Origin: Aquila chrysaetos chrysaetos | Lineage: Eukaryota; Chordata; Aves; Accipitriformes; Accipitridae | Assembly (NCBI RefSeq): GCF_900496995.4 | Contig: NC_044014.1 | Location: 8,403,001 to 8,467,000, forward strand | Reading direction: 5' to 3' | Length of the DNA: 64,000 bases | Part shown: one piece after another, positions 26,101 through 39,171 of the stretch | Layout of the letters: each line of letters starts with the position of its first letter | How positions within the stretch are numbered: the stretch's first letter is position 1 | The notes under the pieces: model-generated | Told to the model about the DNA's origin: nothing | The model's input: the letters and a program-made list of their open reading frames with translations, nothing else | Database searches by the model: none | Position numbers and translations under genes: made by a program

Positions 26101-29100
26101 TAGCAGTGAATTGAAAGGAATTATGATTGTAATTACTCATCTAAAATTGTGTTTTTGTCTATAAACTGTACCACATCAAGAGGAAATTATGGTATGTATC
26201 CACATAAAACTTGTCCATACATAATACACAGGAAGATTTCACATATAAGTACAACAGCTACCCTTCTTTGTCTGTGATTATGTATCCAGTCATTCAAAGT
26301 CCTTGAAATTTCACATACCTGTAGGAAGTCACAGTTTTAAGAGAACTACCTCAAGGCAAACTTAATTTTCTTTCCAGCAAAAATCCTCCTTGCAAACAGA
26401 GTATAAAATCTTGCAAACACATGGATATGCAGATACATCTGTTACAGGCGAAAATACTTGTGCCAGTGAGGTTGTCAAAGGACCTGGAAATGGAGATAGC
26501 TTTCCAGCTAGCTTTGAAAAGCAATTTTACAATTATTTCCTGTGATTTTCACTGAGGATTAGGTTCCTCTGTGAGTTTGAAGATCAAGATAGGCATCTAG
26601 CTATCTCTGAGTGCTCTAAATGCTGGACATTTGCTCTTTCTGATGTTGAGCGGCTGCATCTCAGAGAAAGCAGCAATAAGTTAGACTCTGAAAATCTAAA
26701 ATTAACCATTCAGAATTAGCGAGTGCTTCTGAACTATTGTTTTCCCTGCCTTAAGTCTTGAGAGATCCTGAGCCCTCACAATACCCATGCAGTGCTATGG
26801 AAAATAAATTATGGGTGCCTGTGAAAAACTGACTTTAAAACCTCTTGTTTGAGTTACCTCAAGTGCAAAATCGAGATTATTAGAGTTAAGTGTGCTGCTT
26901 TTGTATTGATTAAATATCCAGCATTGAAAAGTTTGAAGAAGGAAGGCTGGCTATAAATAATTATTCATGGTAACGTTTGGATTGCTTACATGTCCATTGT
27001 CTGCATGGTCTGTTTATGACTGGGAATACAATTTTAAATTAATGTCATTCCAAACCCACTTATCTGTAGAAAGTGCCCCTCAGATCTTGCATCAGTGAAC
27101 AGGAAGATGTATTTGATACAAGCACCCTATTTTCCCTGTAGCTATATACAGTATTTCATGTCTTATTAACATAATCTATCTACAGTGAAGTTTATAGGCC
27201 TTGACAGATAGCACCTCGGGTGAGAAAAAGGATGACAGAGAAAATTTGCTTTTACAAAGTCAATCTTTCTGGATCTCTTCTTGGACAGCTTGACACCAAA
27301 GGCTATAAACATAGACTGGAATCTGAAACCTTTTCTGCAGTGACCTTGTTTTAGAAAATACTATTCTTATCTCCTCGTGCTTATTCTTCTCTTGGCAGTC
27401 ACTCCTCACTGTGCATTCCTCACCATGTGCTCCTTCTGTTTCTTGAGCAGTACCTTCATATTTATTTTTTGTTTACTACCTGTTTTTATTTAAGTCATGC
27501 AATCTGAAGACTTACTGTATGCTAGCACCAAAATTATGTTAGTGAACCATTTGATTTGATATAGGCTTGTCGTCTCTGACTGTTTCTTTTCCATTTCTTT
27601 GGAAGAAGGCTTTTCCAGGAGGAGGACTGCTCCTGCATTGAGCACTGGATTAAATTATACTTTAATGGAAGTAGTTTTGTACATTCAAATTTAAAATTGC
27701 CCATTTTTTATATTAGTAAAAGAAGGTGGCTACTTTCTAAATAACAGAGCAGTCATATGCAAGCTTAAGGCAAAGGATTGAAAATACGGGCTCAGCCAAA
27801 AATACAGTCCTTTGGAAGAGAGGTGTCAAATGGATTTGATCAGTATTTTTACACATATTTCACTATTTATAAACAGTGTCAAGCACTTCTTTTCATATAA
27901 AATGTTATGCTGCCGTTCTAAAGAAACCAAATGCAGTTTCCTGTGGTGATGGCTTTTTTTATTGTTCTTGCACCCTGCCCATATGACACAGATTTTTTGC
28001 AGAACTGATTTTAAAGAAGCACCTACATTTACTTTCACTGCCCTGTGTTTCAAAGCCAGGAGACCTTGAATGAACAAAGATCATCTGAGGTGTGGACACA
28101 TTAATCTCTGTGCATTTGCTCTATTTGGGTTTCCAAACATCCTTGCTGAGTTCTGCTGATGGTGCAAGATCCTGTAAGCAATCTAGACTCCTTTTCAGCT
28201 TGTTCTGGCCTCCTCGGAAAAAAACCCAAACAAACCAGCCCCAAACTCCTGTTGTGTAGCAGACTTCTTAAAACATCTGAATCCAAATTCTGTGATAGTC
28301 ATTCTGGTGATGTAGACAATCACAATTTCTGTGTAACAGCACAGGTTAATGAAGTGCTAGGTAAAGAATATCTGTATTAGAAACACTGGCGTACATTACA
28401 TCCTCTATTATACAGTTCGCAGATACCAAGGCAGCTATCACCTAAACTCAGTGTTTCAGGGCCTGATTTAAAAGTGTTGAAAGCAACGGGAGTTTTTCCA
28501 TTGGTTTGAATAGACTTTGAATCCAGCTGAAAGAATCTGTAACCAGAGTTTGCCATTATGTCTTAAGTACAAAAAGGCATGGAATACTTTTGTGGTCAGT
28601 GAAAATCCTGGTTTTATAAGACACACATGCATACGTAGTATACTAAAATAATCAGCTGTGTCTTTTTCTAAATGGTAATCTTCACCAAGAAATAAAAATT
28701 GGATCTTTTATTGCAACTAATGGGATCAATGTTATGTGATTCTTCTTTTGTCAATGAAAAAGCAAATTAATATGAATTCATTACGTTTCTTCAAGGGATT
28801 AAAGCATCATCTTTATGGTAGTTAAGTTTAAGAAAGTGGAAACATTTAAAGGAGTATTAGTTTTTTTCCTGAACAAATTCTTGTTTTATTGAATTACCAG
28901 ACTTCAGCAGTTTAGTAATAATTTAGGCTAAACACTTAAAGGAATGTCAACAACATTCTCTTCTGCTGGCAAAGACGACTAAAATAATAAATCATTATTG
29001 AAAATACCACAGGCAAATCCAACAGATTTAATAAGAGGAAGGATGTTTCTTGCATTGTATGTGCCAGTTTAAAGATTGTGGTGCAGTTTGTTGTATTTAA

Positions 29101-29944
29101 ATGACAATAACAGACTTCTCCAAGATTTGAATTATGGTTTCTGTTTTCAATTACATTTTAAGTCAGTAGAGCTCTGCCATCTTCTTTTTATTTTTTTTCT
29201 TTATCTATTATTGACTTCTGAAGTCAGGGACAAACTGTATTCTCATTTACATTTGTGTAAATACAGGAAATAGCTTATTTTTCTTCTATTTTTTATGTAG
29301 CTGTCGTAATTAATTCAGTAGTCATTTACAGAAGCTAAATATATTATGTATTTCAGTGATGATAATCTTGTATAAGATGAACTACTTTTCTTAAAAATAG
29401 ACATGTCTTTGTTAGATGACTGTTGGATTGTTACTCATTATATAATTTGACTTTTTAATTACTTGCTACTGCTTGTGGTAATTCCTCACCTTTGTGGGAA
29501 TAATATGATTTACTGATTCATAGTCTTTATTTTAGCATACTGTACTCCATGTTTAGAAATCTTCGAAAACTGGTATTGATGTCTTTCTTCAGAAAGATTT
29601 TACAGCAAGTGATAAAGTGGTATAATCTTACGGAATTAACATCCCTTTAGTGATTAGGGAGAAAAAAAATGATCAGAAGTCTCATGTAACCTGTGGTGAG
29701 ATAAATTAGCTATTGAGCAGAAAACCTCACTCTTTTAATTTGGGATATACATAATATTCCATTTATATGTGTGTGTCCTCATTAAAGATTCCAAAAATAG
29801 AAGTACATGGTAGTTAACAAAGAATGTACAGAGAGGGGTGACACATCAGGATTTTGAGAAAATGTTAGTGATACTCAAGACACCATTCATTTCAGACATT
29901 TTAACCAAAAGTAAATAAATGACTCATAGTGATTGACTGATGAT

Positions 29945-30025
29945 TTAGCCTTTTAATTTTTACAAATTATTTTATTAAATTATAAAATTATATAAAATTT
30001 TACAAATTTTTACAAATATTGGAAT
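29945..30025. repeat. AT-rich tract with repeated tttacaaat words
   Basis: Three copies of a tttttacaaat-like word surround attaaattataaaattatataaaa. Almost no G or C over about 70 bp. Confidence 0.65.
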
Positions 30026-31627
30026 TTTCTTAAATGTTTTGTAAGAACATATTTCAACCAGTGGATTCATGCTAAAATATCCACTTCCACTATGTCTAGG
30101 AGTATTTCTATTTTTTTCTTCATCTGTGTGATTTACTATGCTTTATCTACCCATGATTGAATAAATGGTACCATTTGATGTTCTAAATATAATTTTCTAT
30201 CAAATATTCTTTTTAAAAAAAGATGCTCTGAAAAAAAATCCAACATCACTTATATTTGCAGATTATGTTTCATGAGCATTTCTAAGGCATATCTTTGTAA
30301 AACATCTTTTACAACAGTTTAGCCTTTTCTTTTTGGGTAATATTCTTAGAAGGAAAAATCAAATCATATAATGTTCATATAAATGAAATGTTGAAGGTTG
30401 TAAAACCTATCAAAATATGTTTATAATGGTAAAAACATTTTCAATATTCACCAGGCACTTCTTAAGAGTGTCAGAGGGTTATTTTTCATTTCCCTTCAAA
30501 ATCTAAAATGTCCCAGTCCTATTGCAGTGTTAAATGTCAGGTGAAAGTTGGAGGTCAGTGGAATTCATTAAGATTTACTCCAGTAAGTAACCAGTTTGTT
30601 CAACATTATGTGGAGCTATAGATTCCTCTGTATACTGCAAATAGTTTCTTGTAAAACTGATCATGTTATTTCTCTTGTTTACTCTGTGACTTTCCTAGCC
30701 TGCATTTCTTCAGTTGGCCTGTAAGCTTCTTTTATTCCTCTGTACAGGTGTGTGTCTCAGTGTGACCTCTTCTACCTCCTACATACAGAATGAGGTGGAT
30801 GAAATCTAATGTGCATTATAGTGCCCACTCTTCCCATTCATTCCATACTGATCTGGAGGATCTGGGTTGACATTTTTATTATATTTGTATATTCTCCACA
30901 CAGTTTCTCAAATGTCTTAGGAAAAAAACCCAAACCCTTAAGCTGACATGTACCTACATGAAACCTAAATGTCTGTTTCCTATGAGTAATCAATCTGTGG
31001 AAACTGCATGTAATTCTAGTTTCAGATTTTCCCCTTGCATGCAATTTGTTTTGAGTATCATGTCAATCGTGTTGCTTATCTTTCAGCATGCTGCCTTTCC
31101 TTTCTAGTTTTTAATTGGACCACAGGAAGCTTCATAAAGCAGTTAGGTAGGATCCTGGTAACTGTCAGATGTTCTATGTATTTCTGTGATGACATTTTTA
31201 TGTAGCACAGGTGCACAGTGAGAGAGTGCATTCCTATGTCACTTGTTGAGTCCAATAATTTTCTGAGTCCTTTCCCCTTTACGTTGTCAAATTCAGTATA
31301 CTCAGGCTAGTACGGGATATTTTTAAGGGACAGAGTTATTACTTGCACTGCGAATTAACGTTGCAATTTTGGTAATGCTATTTAATTCAGTGAAACAGTC
31401 TGCAAAGCAAGGGTATGAACAATAATACCTAAACATGCCACCTGGGTGGTACAATGTATTTTCTGAAACAGGGGCCCTAAGAAATAAGGTAGGCAGATTT
31501 TTGTCTCACTCAACTGTACTTCCTTGGTTTTAGAGGTGGCTGAGCCATCTGCCACTTGTATTTGACTTCAGTGGGAGCCAAGATGCTCATCACTTACTTA
31601 AGCAGTGTACATGTTCACAGGAACCAC

Positions 31628-31677
31628 GTAACAAAACTAAGTTTATTGTTTGGTAACAAAACTAAGTTTATTGTTTG
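31628..31677 (+). repeat. Perfect 25-bp tandem duplication (two copies)
   Basis: The unit starting gtaacaaaactaagtttatt is present twice head to tail with no mismatch, which points to a recent slippage or patch duplication. Confidence 0.9.
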
Positions 31678-34600
31678 ATGCATATGAAGCTTAATTCCTT
31701 TTGGAGGGATAAGAAATGTGTGGTAAAACAAGCCACTATGGATACACAATCTGGTTGATATTTTAAAAATGCCTTGAGAGAATATAATTTTTTATTCTAT
31801 ATAGAGGGTGCATATATGAAGAGTGATACTCAGATGATAGTATGATCACAGTAAGTTATATAATAAATCTGTTTCTTCTGTTTTTTTTTGTTTGGTTGGT
31901 TTGGTTTTTTGGGCTTTTTTTGTTTCTAATAAATCCAGGGCCGAGAAAGGGCAGTGAATTTAAGGAAAAAAGGAGTTCAGGACATACAGTATGCGTGGAA
32001 ACTTTCTGGGACTGAACCCATCTTTTGGTTTTGTGCTCACAACACCTAGCACAGTCCATTCAGATCCACAAGAAGACTCTTGAACATTACTATGATGGGA
32101 CTGTTGGACACACTGTTCAGTGTTCAACATATCTATATGGTACAGTCTGTAAAAGAAGTGAAAACAACCAAACAGTGTAAGCAGTGGTGAGCACTGGGCT
32201 GCCATTTCTGCATTCGAAAGTACTCTCCAAATGAGTAAGTGTGTTGGCAGAGATTTGTGAGCACCAGAACCGCACTTTCAATGTCCACAGCCTAGCAGTT
32301 TTGCTGAAAAAATATCCTGCTGTGAAATGCTGGAGAATTCTATGCAGGCTCTGTTTCCAGTGTGATGCACTTCCAACAGATGCCAGGATACTGGGAATGA
32401 GAAATGTATAAAAGACAGGTGAAAACTGTATAATCTGTTCCTTTTGAAGAAACCCTTTATATTCTTATGTGCTCAGTAACCTGCTTCATTGAAAGGCTGT
32501 GACAGCGATGCATAGTTTTTCATTCTTCTTGTCTTTACAGAGATTTCTTGAAAATTAATATAAAAGGCTGTTTTTAGGAAAGGGGAAGATAGCAACTGCA
32601 TCTAGGGAAACAGACCACCAGTTGACTCTGTAATAAAAATAATTTCTAAGGTTTTAGTACATGAACCAATAAGCAGAACTGGAGAGGTTAAAGTGCTGTA
32701 AGCTGGAAAGCTATACAGCTGGAATAAAGGAGGAGACTGCGCAATAACAATTGTGCAGGTGACAAACAAAAATCAGGTATTGTATGTTTAATGGTGCTCC
32801 AGAAAGTACATAAAAGGAAACTTTGAAACATGAAACCATTACCCTAGGAATTTTAATTGAGCAGATGGACATAGTGCTTCATGCGGGATTCCTGAGCTGC
32901 CAAGATACAAGGCCATGCTTACCTGCTTTCTACTATTTTGTTTTAAATGTGGTGTGGTTTTTAAAGATAAACTCTCCCTGGTACCAGTATTGGGCTGGGT
33001 GTTGGGCTTCACCGGCACACTGATCTCTGTGTCTGTAACGATGTCTGTACATCTTGCTGTCAGGTGCATTGAAAGCAATATTCAAAAGCCTATATTCCTT
33101 CCAGATCTCTGTGCCTAGTGTTTGCACTGATTCTCGGTGCTACCCCATCAGTGTCTCACTTAGACCCTCATAATCATGTGTGAGAAGCACATAGCTCTTT
33201 TCACTGATTAGCCACAGTTTTGTGTGGTGCTCACCACATGTGAATATGGCCCTGAAAGGGCACTGTGGTGATCTCCAGTTTCCTCATGAAATTTTGATTG
33301 ATGCTAATGGATAACATATATGTGGTAGCTCTGCTAAAATCAAAGCTAGGTTAGGCAGCTATTATTCTTGTACTGTCAGTTTATCCCAGTATATCTGAAC
33401 CCCTTGTGTGATGAATTGAATGATTTGAGGCTGCAGCTTTCTGGGGATCACCTAGGATAAGAAGTGCTCTGCAGATGCAAAATACAGGATATTAAATCAC
33501 TGTTCTTGATTGTGCTTGAGAGGTGTTCAGTTCCAAGTAGATGTTTGAGAGGGAACTTAAAGTAGACACCTGCCCCAAGCTACTGCAGAAATCATGCTTC
33601 TCCCCAGAGTCAGAGTAATACTATATCAAGCACTGGGTTTGGTGCTTGAATTTAACACTGATGGGTGCCTTGGTTGTCTGATGGAGTAACACTTTGATGT
33701 TTCAGAGTCAAAAAAAGGTTCTTCCTTTCTACTACTACTCCCCTGCAATGTACTAAGCCAGCTGATGTTAGTTCAGTGAGAAGGAAAAAAAATTCTTTCC
33801 AGACCCACACAAAAATTGAATCTCGTGTAAGGGTCCAGCTAATTAGCTCACCTGGGTGTTTGTAAGAACAGGCGTTCAGAGAATGTACATGATCTTACTT
33901 GTGCCATCCTTTTCAAAATCTATCCATCCACAGTATTTTTACATTTTGATCATTATATTTAGGCTAATTTACTGTTATGCTTATAAAATAATAAACCATT
34001 AAAAGCACAGATTCCAAACAACCTGTCAAAATGACCGTAAAAATGACAAACTTCCTATGGAATAAGTAACAAAAATGTAGTCTCTTCAGTCCCAGAGCAG
34101 GCTCATTTCATACAGTGACCTTTTCAAAAAGTTTATTTGCTTTCATATGAAATGTACTTTTTTATTTGTTTCCAAGGGAAAGAGATGGCAAGGGAAAAAT
34201 AATGCATTATTTTATTTTTCTGTAATTTATTTTTATCCATATAATTAATTTTGATCTATATAAAACAAAACAAAGGGGGCCTTAGTTCTTCATTTTATGT
34301 TTCAGATTGATAATCTCATTTTACTTCAAATGCTTTTTTTTTTTTTTACTTGGTTCCTCTCATTAGATTTTAAAAGGAGACACTAACCTCTCTGGGAAAG
34401 GGTCTTATTTCTTAAACTAGCAGTCACATGCCTTCAAATATTCTCCTTCTGCATTATTCAAAACACCTACAGCTGAGTGTGTAACTTAGGCAACCTGGCT
34501 TGATATTGAATAATGTAGTCACTGCCTTGACATTCAGAAAGATGTCTGTACCCAGCAAATGCTATTTTTATGTGTGTTGTCTTGTTGCTTGAGGGATCAT

Positions 34601-34690
34601 GGAAAATTAGCCTGCATACAATGTTTTTTCCTGAAAGTATACAATTTGGATATGTGTTTATGTGTTCCTTGTTTGTTTCTTTTCTTTTCC

Positions 34691-35010
34691 CTCTGCCTTT
34701 GTTAATTATCTCAATACGTTTTAAAGCCTACGATTAATTGCTATTGAAGTGCATTTAATTTGAAGCAAAAGTTTCTGCTATTTAAATCTCTTGTCAGGAA
34801 ACCAAGTATTAGAGTTGTTTGGTTTCTTATTTCCGAGGCTGTTTAGTGACAGCATAAATATTCAGCCTGACTCTAAATACGTAATTAAAGCCGACTATTG
34901 GCCAGATGTTCCCCTTTGTTGCCTGGCGTGGAGTGGAGGGAAGAACAGGAAACGGCAATCCCAACGCACGCTGTCCTCGGGTTTTGGCGGATTGTGCGAG
35001 TGATCCCCGT
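34691..35010. promoter_or_regulatory. Candidate upstream regulatory block with TAAT-core and CCAAT-type sites
   Basis: Three TAAT-core palindrome-like sites (TAATTA at 34703-34708, attaat near 34733, TAATTA at 34882-34887) and an inverted CCAAT motif at 34897-34901 lie close together. They are followed by a CpG-containing segment (about 34905-35010) inside AT-rich DNA, 1.2-1.5 kb upstream of the CpG island. The motif clustering is visible; enhancer function and conservation are inferred only. Confidence 0.25.
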
Positions 35011-36185
35011 GTTGCTGAGTGTCCTCAAGAATAAGCTTACAGCTGATGTGAACGGTGGAGTGAGCTGCTGTTCTACCTTCCCTGCGTGCTCCTTCCCTCT
35101 CTTCTCTGCAGTTTATAAAATCCCTTTGTGCAGCTGATTTTGGGAGGTGAAGAACTGAGTTCAGCTTTTTCCCTGGACAAGACAGTGGATTTCAGGAAGA
35201 GGTCATTTTTTAGTGCGTACAGGATTGGTGAAGGCCTTTGAGATGAGTCAGGTGTGTAGATGTGAAGCAGTTTACTGCTTTAATTTTAACTTTTGTGCCA
35301 CACCTTCTGTCCTCAGAGGCAATAAAACTTGCAGGGAACAGAGGAGGAAATCAGGGAACAAATAGAGGGAGGTGCTGAGTAAGCACCTGCAGTCTGGAGG
35401 GTTTTGCTTCAAAACTCCCTAGTCCTCAGGGGTTTTGCAGGAATCCTACCTTGTGCGAGTGACAGCTTTGGTGAGAGGACTCAGGAGAAATTTTGGTGGA
35501 TTTCACATTGTGATGAATGTCGGTGACATCCAGGGCCTAGGAGCTGGCAAGGAACTGAGGCTGTGCTTGGAGTTAATGCCCTTATTTATTCCATGTGAAC
35601 TGTGGGCAGTGCTTTCAAAATGTGAATGGCCGCTGAGGCTGGAAAGCAAAGGAGAATTAGACCATGAAGCATGGAAGGGAAACAGGAAAACATTTTCTCT
35701 GGCTCCAGGATTGTTCATGGGAGGATACCAGCCTTATTTTTATTCTTGCGTTTGTAATGGCTTCTTAGTTTGGAAAACTCTTAAAGCTTAATCATGGATC
35801 AAGTGACAATAGGGTGTCTCTCTCCCAGGTCCTGGAGACAAGTTAATTCGCTAAAAATCCCCGGCAAAAAAGAGATTATGGCCCTGATGGCACTGCAGAA
35901 CCACACGGGAGATTTCACTGCAAAGGCAGATAAAAAGAATGCCGTGCTGTAAAAGTTACCCCGTAATTCACGATTTCAGGGGACCCGTTAATGACTTCTG
36001 ACCGTTCAGGATAGCTGTATCCACACGCCCCTGACAACCTGAAGGCCAACAGCCGACATAACCTTGGCAAACAACATCATCGCTCGGTCTCCAGCAGGAC
36101 CCCAGAACCCTTTTCCTAGCGCACGCAGATGAGGCAGGGTGTCACTTTGGGCCGCCGAGGGGCTGCTTTTTTTTCATAGCGATCA
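35011..36185. other. Promoter-proximal upstream DNA
   Basis: GC rises gradually toward the CpG island, and scattered CpGs appear after about 35830. No exon is recognised on either strand. Confidence 0.4.
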
Positions 36186-36515
36186 CCGTCAGGGTTTTTC
36201 TGCTTCAGTCGCCGCGAAATCCGCAGCTGGGGCTGGGCTGGGCTGCCCCTCGGAGCTCGCCCCCCGCCCCGCGGAGAGCCCCACCGCCTCCGAGCGTGCA
36301 GCCGCAGCCCTGCGTCCCTTGTGCGGCTGCGGGGAGCGGGCGGGGAGGGGCTGCGCAGCCCCGCAGCCTGCGCGGGAAGCCTGTCAGCGCCGGGTCAAGC
36401 GCGGAGGCTTCCCTTTGGCTCTCTGCACCGTCTGCAGGAAGGCGCAGCGGGGTGGGGACGAGAGGAAGGAGCGGAGCCTCCCCCGGGGTGGGCAGCGCAG
36501 CTCCGCCGCCGGCCC

Positions 36516-36536
36516 ATGCCTCGGCGTGTGCAGTGA
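36516..36536 (+). CDS. Short upstream ORF (6 codons) in the HSPA12A leader
   Basis: ATG-CCT-CGG-CGT-GTG-CAG-TGA lies 51 nt before the main start codon. It is the only ATG I find between about 36180 and the main ATG. Its start context is weak (C at -3), which would allow leaky scanning. Its TGA is in frame with the main ORF and so also marks the upstream limit of that ORF. It matters only if transcription starts upstream of 36516. Confidence 0.35.
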   Translation: MPRRVQ

Positions 36537-36587
36537 GCGCGGCGCGGCGGGCAGAGAGCCGCGGGGCGGCGGCGGGCGGGCCGGGCC

Positions 36588-36615
36588 ATGTCGGAGACGG
36601 AGAGCGGTGCTGCAG
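36588..36615 (+). CDS. HSPA12A: HSPA12A coding exon 1 (residues 1-9 plus one base)
   Basis: Start of heat shock protein family A member 12A, a cytosolic, atypical HSP70-superfamily protein with an actin-like ATPase fold. It lacks the canonical HSP70 substrate-binding half; the vertebrate protein is roughly 675 residues. This exon encodes MSETESGAA and ends one base into codon 10, at a GTAAGG donor. The ATG is chosen because an in-frame TGA lies 18 codons upstream (36534-36536) with no ATG between, G is at -3, and the donor phase fits exon 2 exactly (G + AT gives Asp). It sits inside the CpG island. The first residues differ from the mammalian N-terminus I remember, so this short exon is the least certain of the five. 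Confidence 0.75.
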
Positions 36616-37983
36616 GTAAGGGGCAGCGGCGGGGCTCCCCGGCCGAGCGCGGCCCCGCTCCCGCCGGGCCCCCGCCGCAATGCGGGAGCGCTGCCGGCGG
36701 CGGGCGAGGCGACAGCTCGGCCGCTCCTCCGGCCCGGCCCGGCGCGGCGGGGCGGCCCCGGCTTATCGGGGGAAATGATCTGGAGCCGGAGCCCCGTCCG
36801 GAGGAGGGGAAGGCGGCAGACAATGTCCCGGTGGCCCCGCCGCCCCGGCTGCGGCCGCTGCAGGCAGGGCGGCCGCGGCGCGGCGTGGGGCAGGGCCGCC
36901 AGCCCCCCCCCCCCCCGCTTCCCCGGCGGGGTGCGGGCGGCGGCGTGGGGGGTGTCCCCGCGGGCAGGGACGGCAGCGGTGGCGGGGGGGGGCGGCTCGC
37001 TGCGGAGCTCAGCCCCGCGGAGCCCCCCGCCCGCTGCGGAGCTGCCGCGGCTCATGACGTGCCGTCCCCGGGGGGAGCCGATGCAGCAGAGCGGGAGGGG
37101 ATCCAGGTGAAAAAACAATGCGGAGGCATCGCCGGGGCGGGCGCCCTGCCCGGGAGCCGGTGCTCTGCGGCGGGCGCGGCCCGGCGGGGCGGCGCAGCAT
37201 CCCTCCTGGGGGGAGCGGGGGGGCCTTTGTGGCTCCGGCCTCCCCGCGGGTCGGGGTCTCCCTTTCCCGACAACGGCCCGGGGGAGAAGGGGGAGGGCTT
37301 GGGCTGGAAATCAGGGGCTGCTGCTGAAATAGAGGAAGGCACCCTTTTTAGCAAGAAGCCCGATGCACTGAAAAAGAAAGACCTGGCAGCTCGGTGGGAG
37401 AGGCAGCGCGGTCTGGGATGAGAGCCTGAGCATCCTGGCGCAGCCTCGGGGACCAGGGAGCTCCCAACGAGGCGTAGGGATGCAATAAAACCCGAGTGGT
37501 GGTTCCGTTGTACCACGTTAATGGGTCCGCGGGTCTCTGACTTTGCAAACTTGACATAGGAGCTGAGACGATCTGAATCTTGTTTTGCCTGAAACAAGGA
37601 TTCGGTGGGTTTGGTCCGTTTGCGATTACACTGTGCCTGAGAAAAATAACACAGCCGTTTCAGGACAGGGGTGGTCTCTCCTTGTGTGGGAAGGGAACTG
37701 GGGGAGGGAAGAGGGTTCCTAGGATACAAATGATATGGGTGAATAACCCTAAGGGAAATGCAGGCTCAGCCTGATTTCGTTCGATCTCTCTGTCCCTTCT
37801 TCCTCACTGTATGCTGCAAAGATTTAAGGAAACTGTAATGTTGAGCCTAAGGTGCCGGCAGTAGTGTATGGGGAAACTTAAAAGGTTGAGTTTGTACAGA
37901 TCATAATGGGATTTGGGGAATATTTTGAATAAAATAGCTTAATTGCAGTGCAAGTGGAATAAAACAGTCATAAAGTATCCATT

Positions 37984-37997
37984 AAAAAAAAAAAAAA
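37984..37997 (+). repeat. Poly(A) run, 14 nt
   Basis: Mononucleotide run in intron 1, followed by further A-rich sequence. Confidence 0.8.
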
Positions 37998-39171
37998 CAA
38001 CCAGAAAACAATACTTGGAAACTAAATCTTCAAGATGACCTGCTCTACTGGATTCCCTCCCTGCCCCCTCCCCCCATCTAAATGTTCTCTCAGTGCTTCC
38101 TAAATAAAGTCTCTAATGTCTGTTTGAAGTAACCTGTAACAATTTTCTAGCATGCAGCTGACAAAGGGAAGAACAGACTGACAGGTTCACTTGTCTTTTA
38201 GATGACAGGGTATCATGTGTTTTGTTTTCTGCAAAGCTGCAAGTTAGTTCGATGCAATACTGAAATGAAGTAACTTGTGACATAGGGAGAATCTGTGCAG
38301 GAGGGATTTTGTTAGAAGACAGAAGACCATGTAGTAAAGCAATGATTTGTTATGCCAGAAATCTTTATGTTCTTTCCACACACTGGAATGCTGAAGCTGT
38401 CTGAGGAAAAAAAGGCTTCAGGGATAAAATGTGATTTAGTGAGTGTTGTTGTATTGACAGTATTGAAGCTGCAGTCACTTATTGCAGCATGGTACAATGC
38501 GTAAAAGAAATGTCTATATGTAAAATAGCCAAGTGTTCTATGCAGTGCCTGCCAATCATTTTTATAGCTTCAGTTAGCACAGCATTGCGGTATCTGCAGC
38601 TCGGTTATTATGAGCCTGGATGAAATTGTTCATACTCAGGAGCTGTTGCATGTAAAGCTTCTAATTACACTGACTTTTGGCTTTTTTAAAGCCATTGGCT
38701 CATAATTGGGTGACGCCGATTCAGCCGACAAGTTTTCCTTTGTGGTACTGTCACCCTATAAGCTTTCGGTCTGAATATTTAGTTCATTCCCACTGGGGCA
38801 GCAGTTGGTGTTCAACAGAGCTGCCCTGCCCTGTACCTGCAAAGTTTCCTCAGAGCTGCAGTCAGCTGTAGTGAGGGCCCAAGAAGTCTGTTCTGTCCAG
38901 AGGTTTAGCTGATGCGTGAATGGCGTAAGGGGGCTTTATCCTAGTCTAGAGGGAGTGACCAGGCTGTCTCTCAAACACCACTGTCACCAGGAGCTGAAAA
39001 AGGCTGCTGCGGCCTCAGATGTCAGCTCAAGTTAGAGCAGCCTTCGGGAGGCTAGTTCTGTGCAGGAAGACCAGAATGCTGCCTCAGCTACAAAAGACCC
39101 GATCCCTGCATGTAAATGTCAAGATTTAGGATATGTTTCACTTTCTGACTGTGTCACTGTTGGTTGGGGTT

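Larger units (their letters stand above)
16901..34690. other. Long intergenic stretch, no gene recognised
   Basis: About 18 kb of AT-rich DNA. I see only simple sequence: an 18-nt T run at 17149-17166, an AT-rich tract at 29945-30025, a 25-bp tandem duplication at 31628-31677 and a T run at 34334-34347. Longer open frames such as the minus-strand one at 25223-25693 (156 codons) show no recognisable motif, no supporting splice context and no family-like composition. Confidence 0.55.
36186..37440. promoter_or_regulatory. CpG island: HSPA12A promoter and first exon
   Basis: Very GC-rich and dense in CpG, with GC-box-like ggggcgg/ccgccc words throughout, in sharp contrast to the AT-rich flanks. 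It contains the start codon and first splice donor of HSPA12A, so it is almost certainly that gene's promoter region. No TATA box is evident upstream of the ATG, as usual for CpG-island promoters with dispersed starts. A 14-nt C run lies at 36903-36916 and G-rich runs near 36980 could form quadruplexes. The transcription start is not determinable from sequence. It could also fire on the minus strand, but I see no divergent coding exon. Confidence 0.88.

Noticed and set aside
36139..37729. Open frames of 140-323 codons on both strands of the CpG island
   Set aside because: Rich in Gly/Ala/Arg/Pro, overlapping on both strands and in several frames, some without an ATG. This is what very GC-rich DNA gives. 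Only the 9-codon stretch before the splice donor at 36616 is supported.
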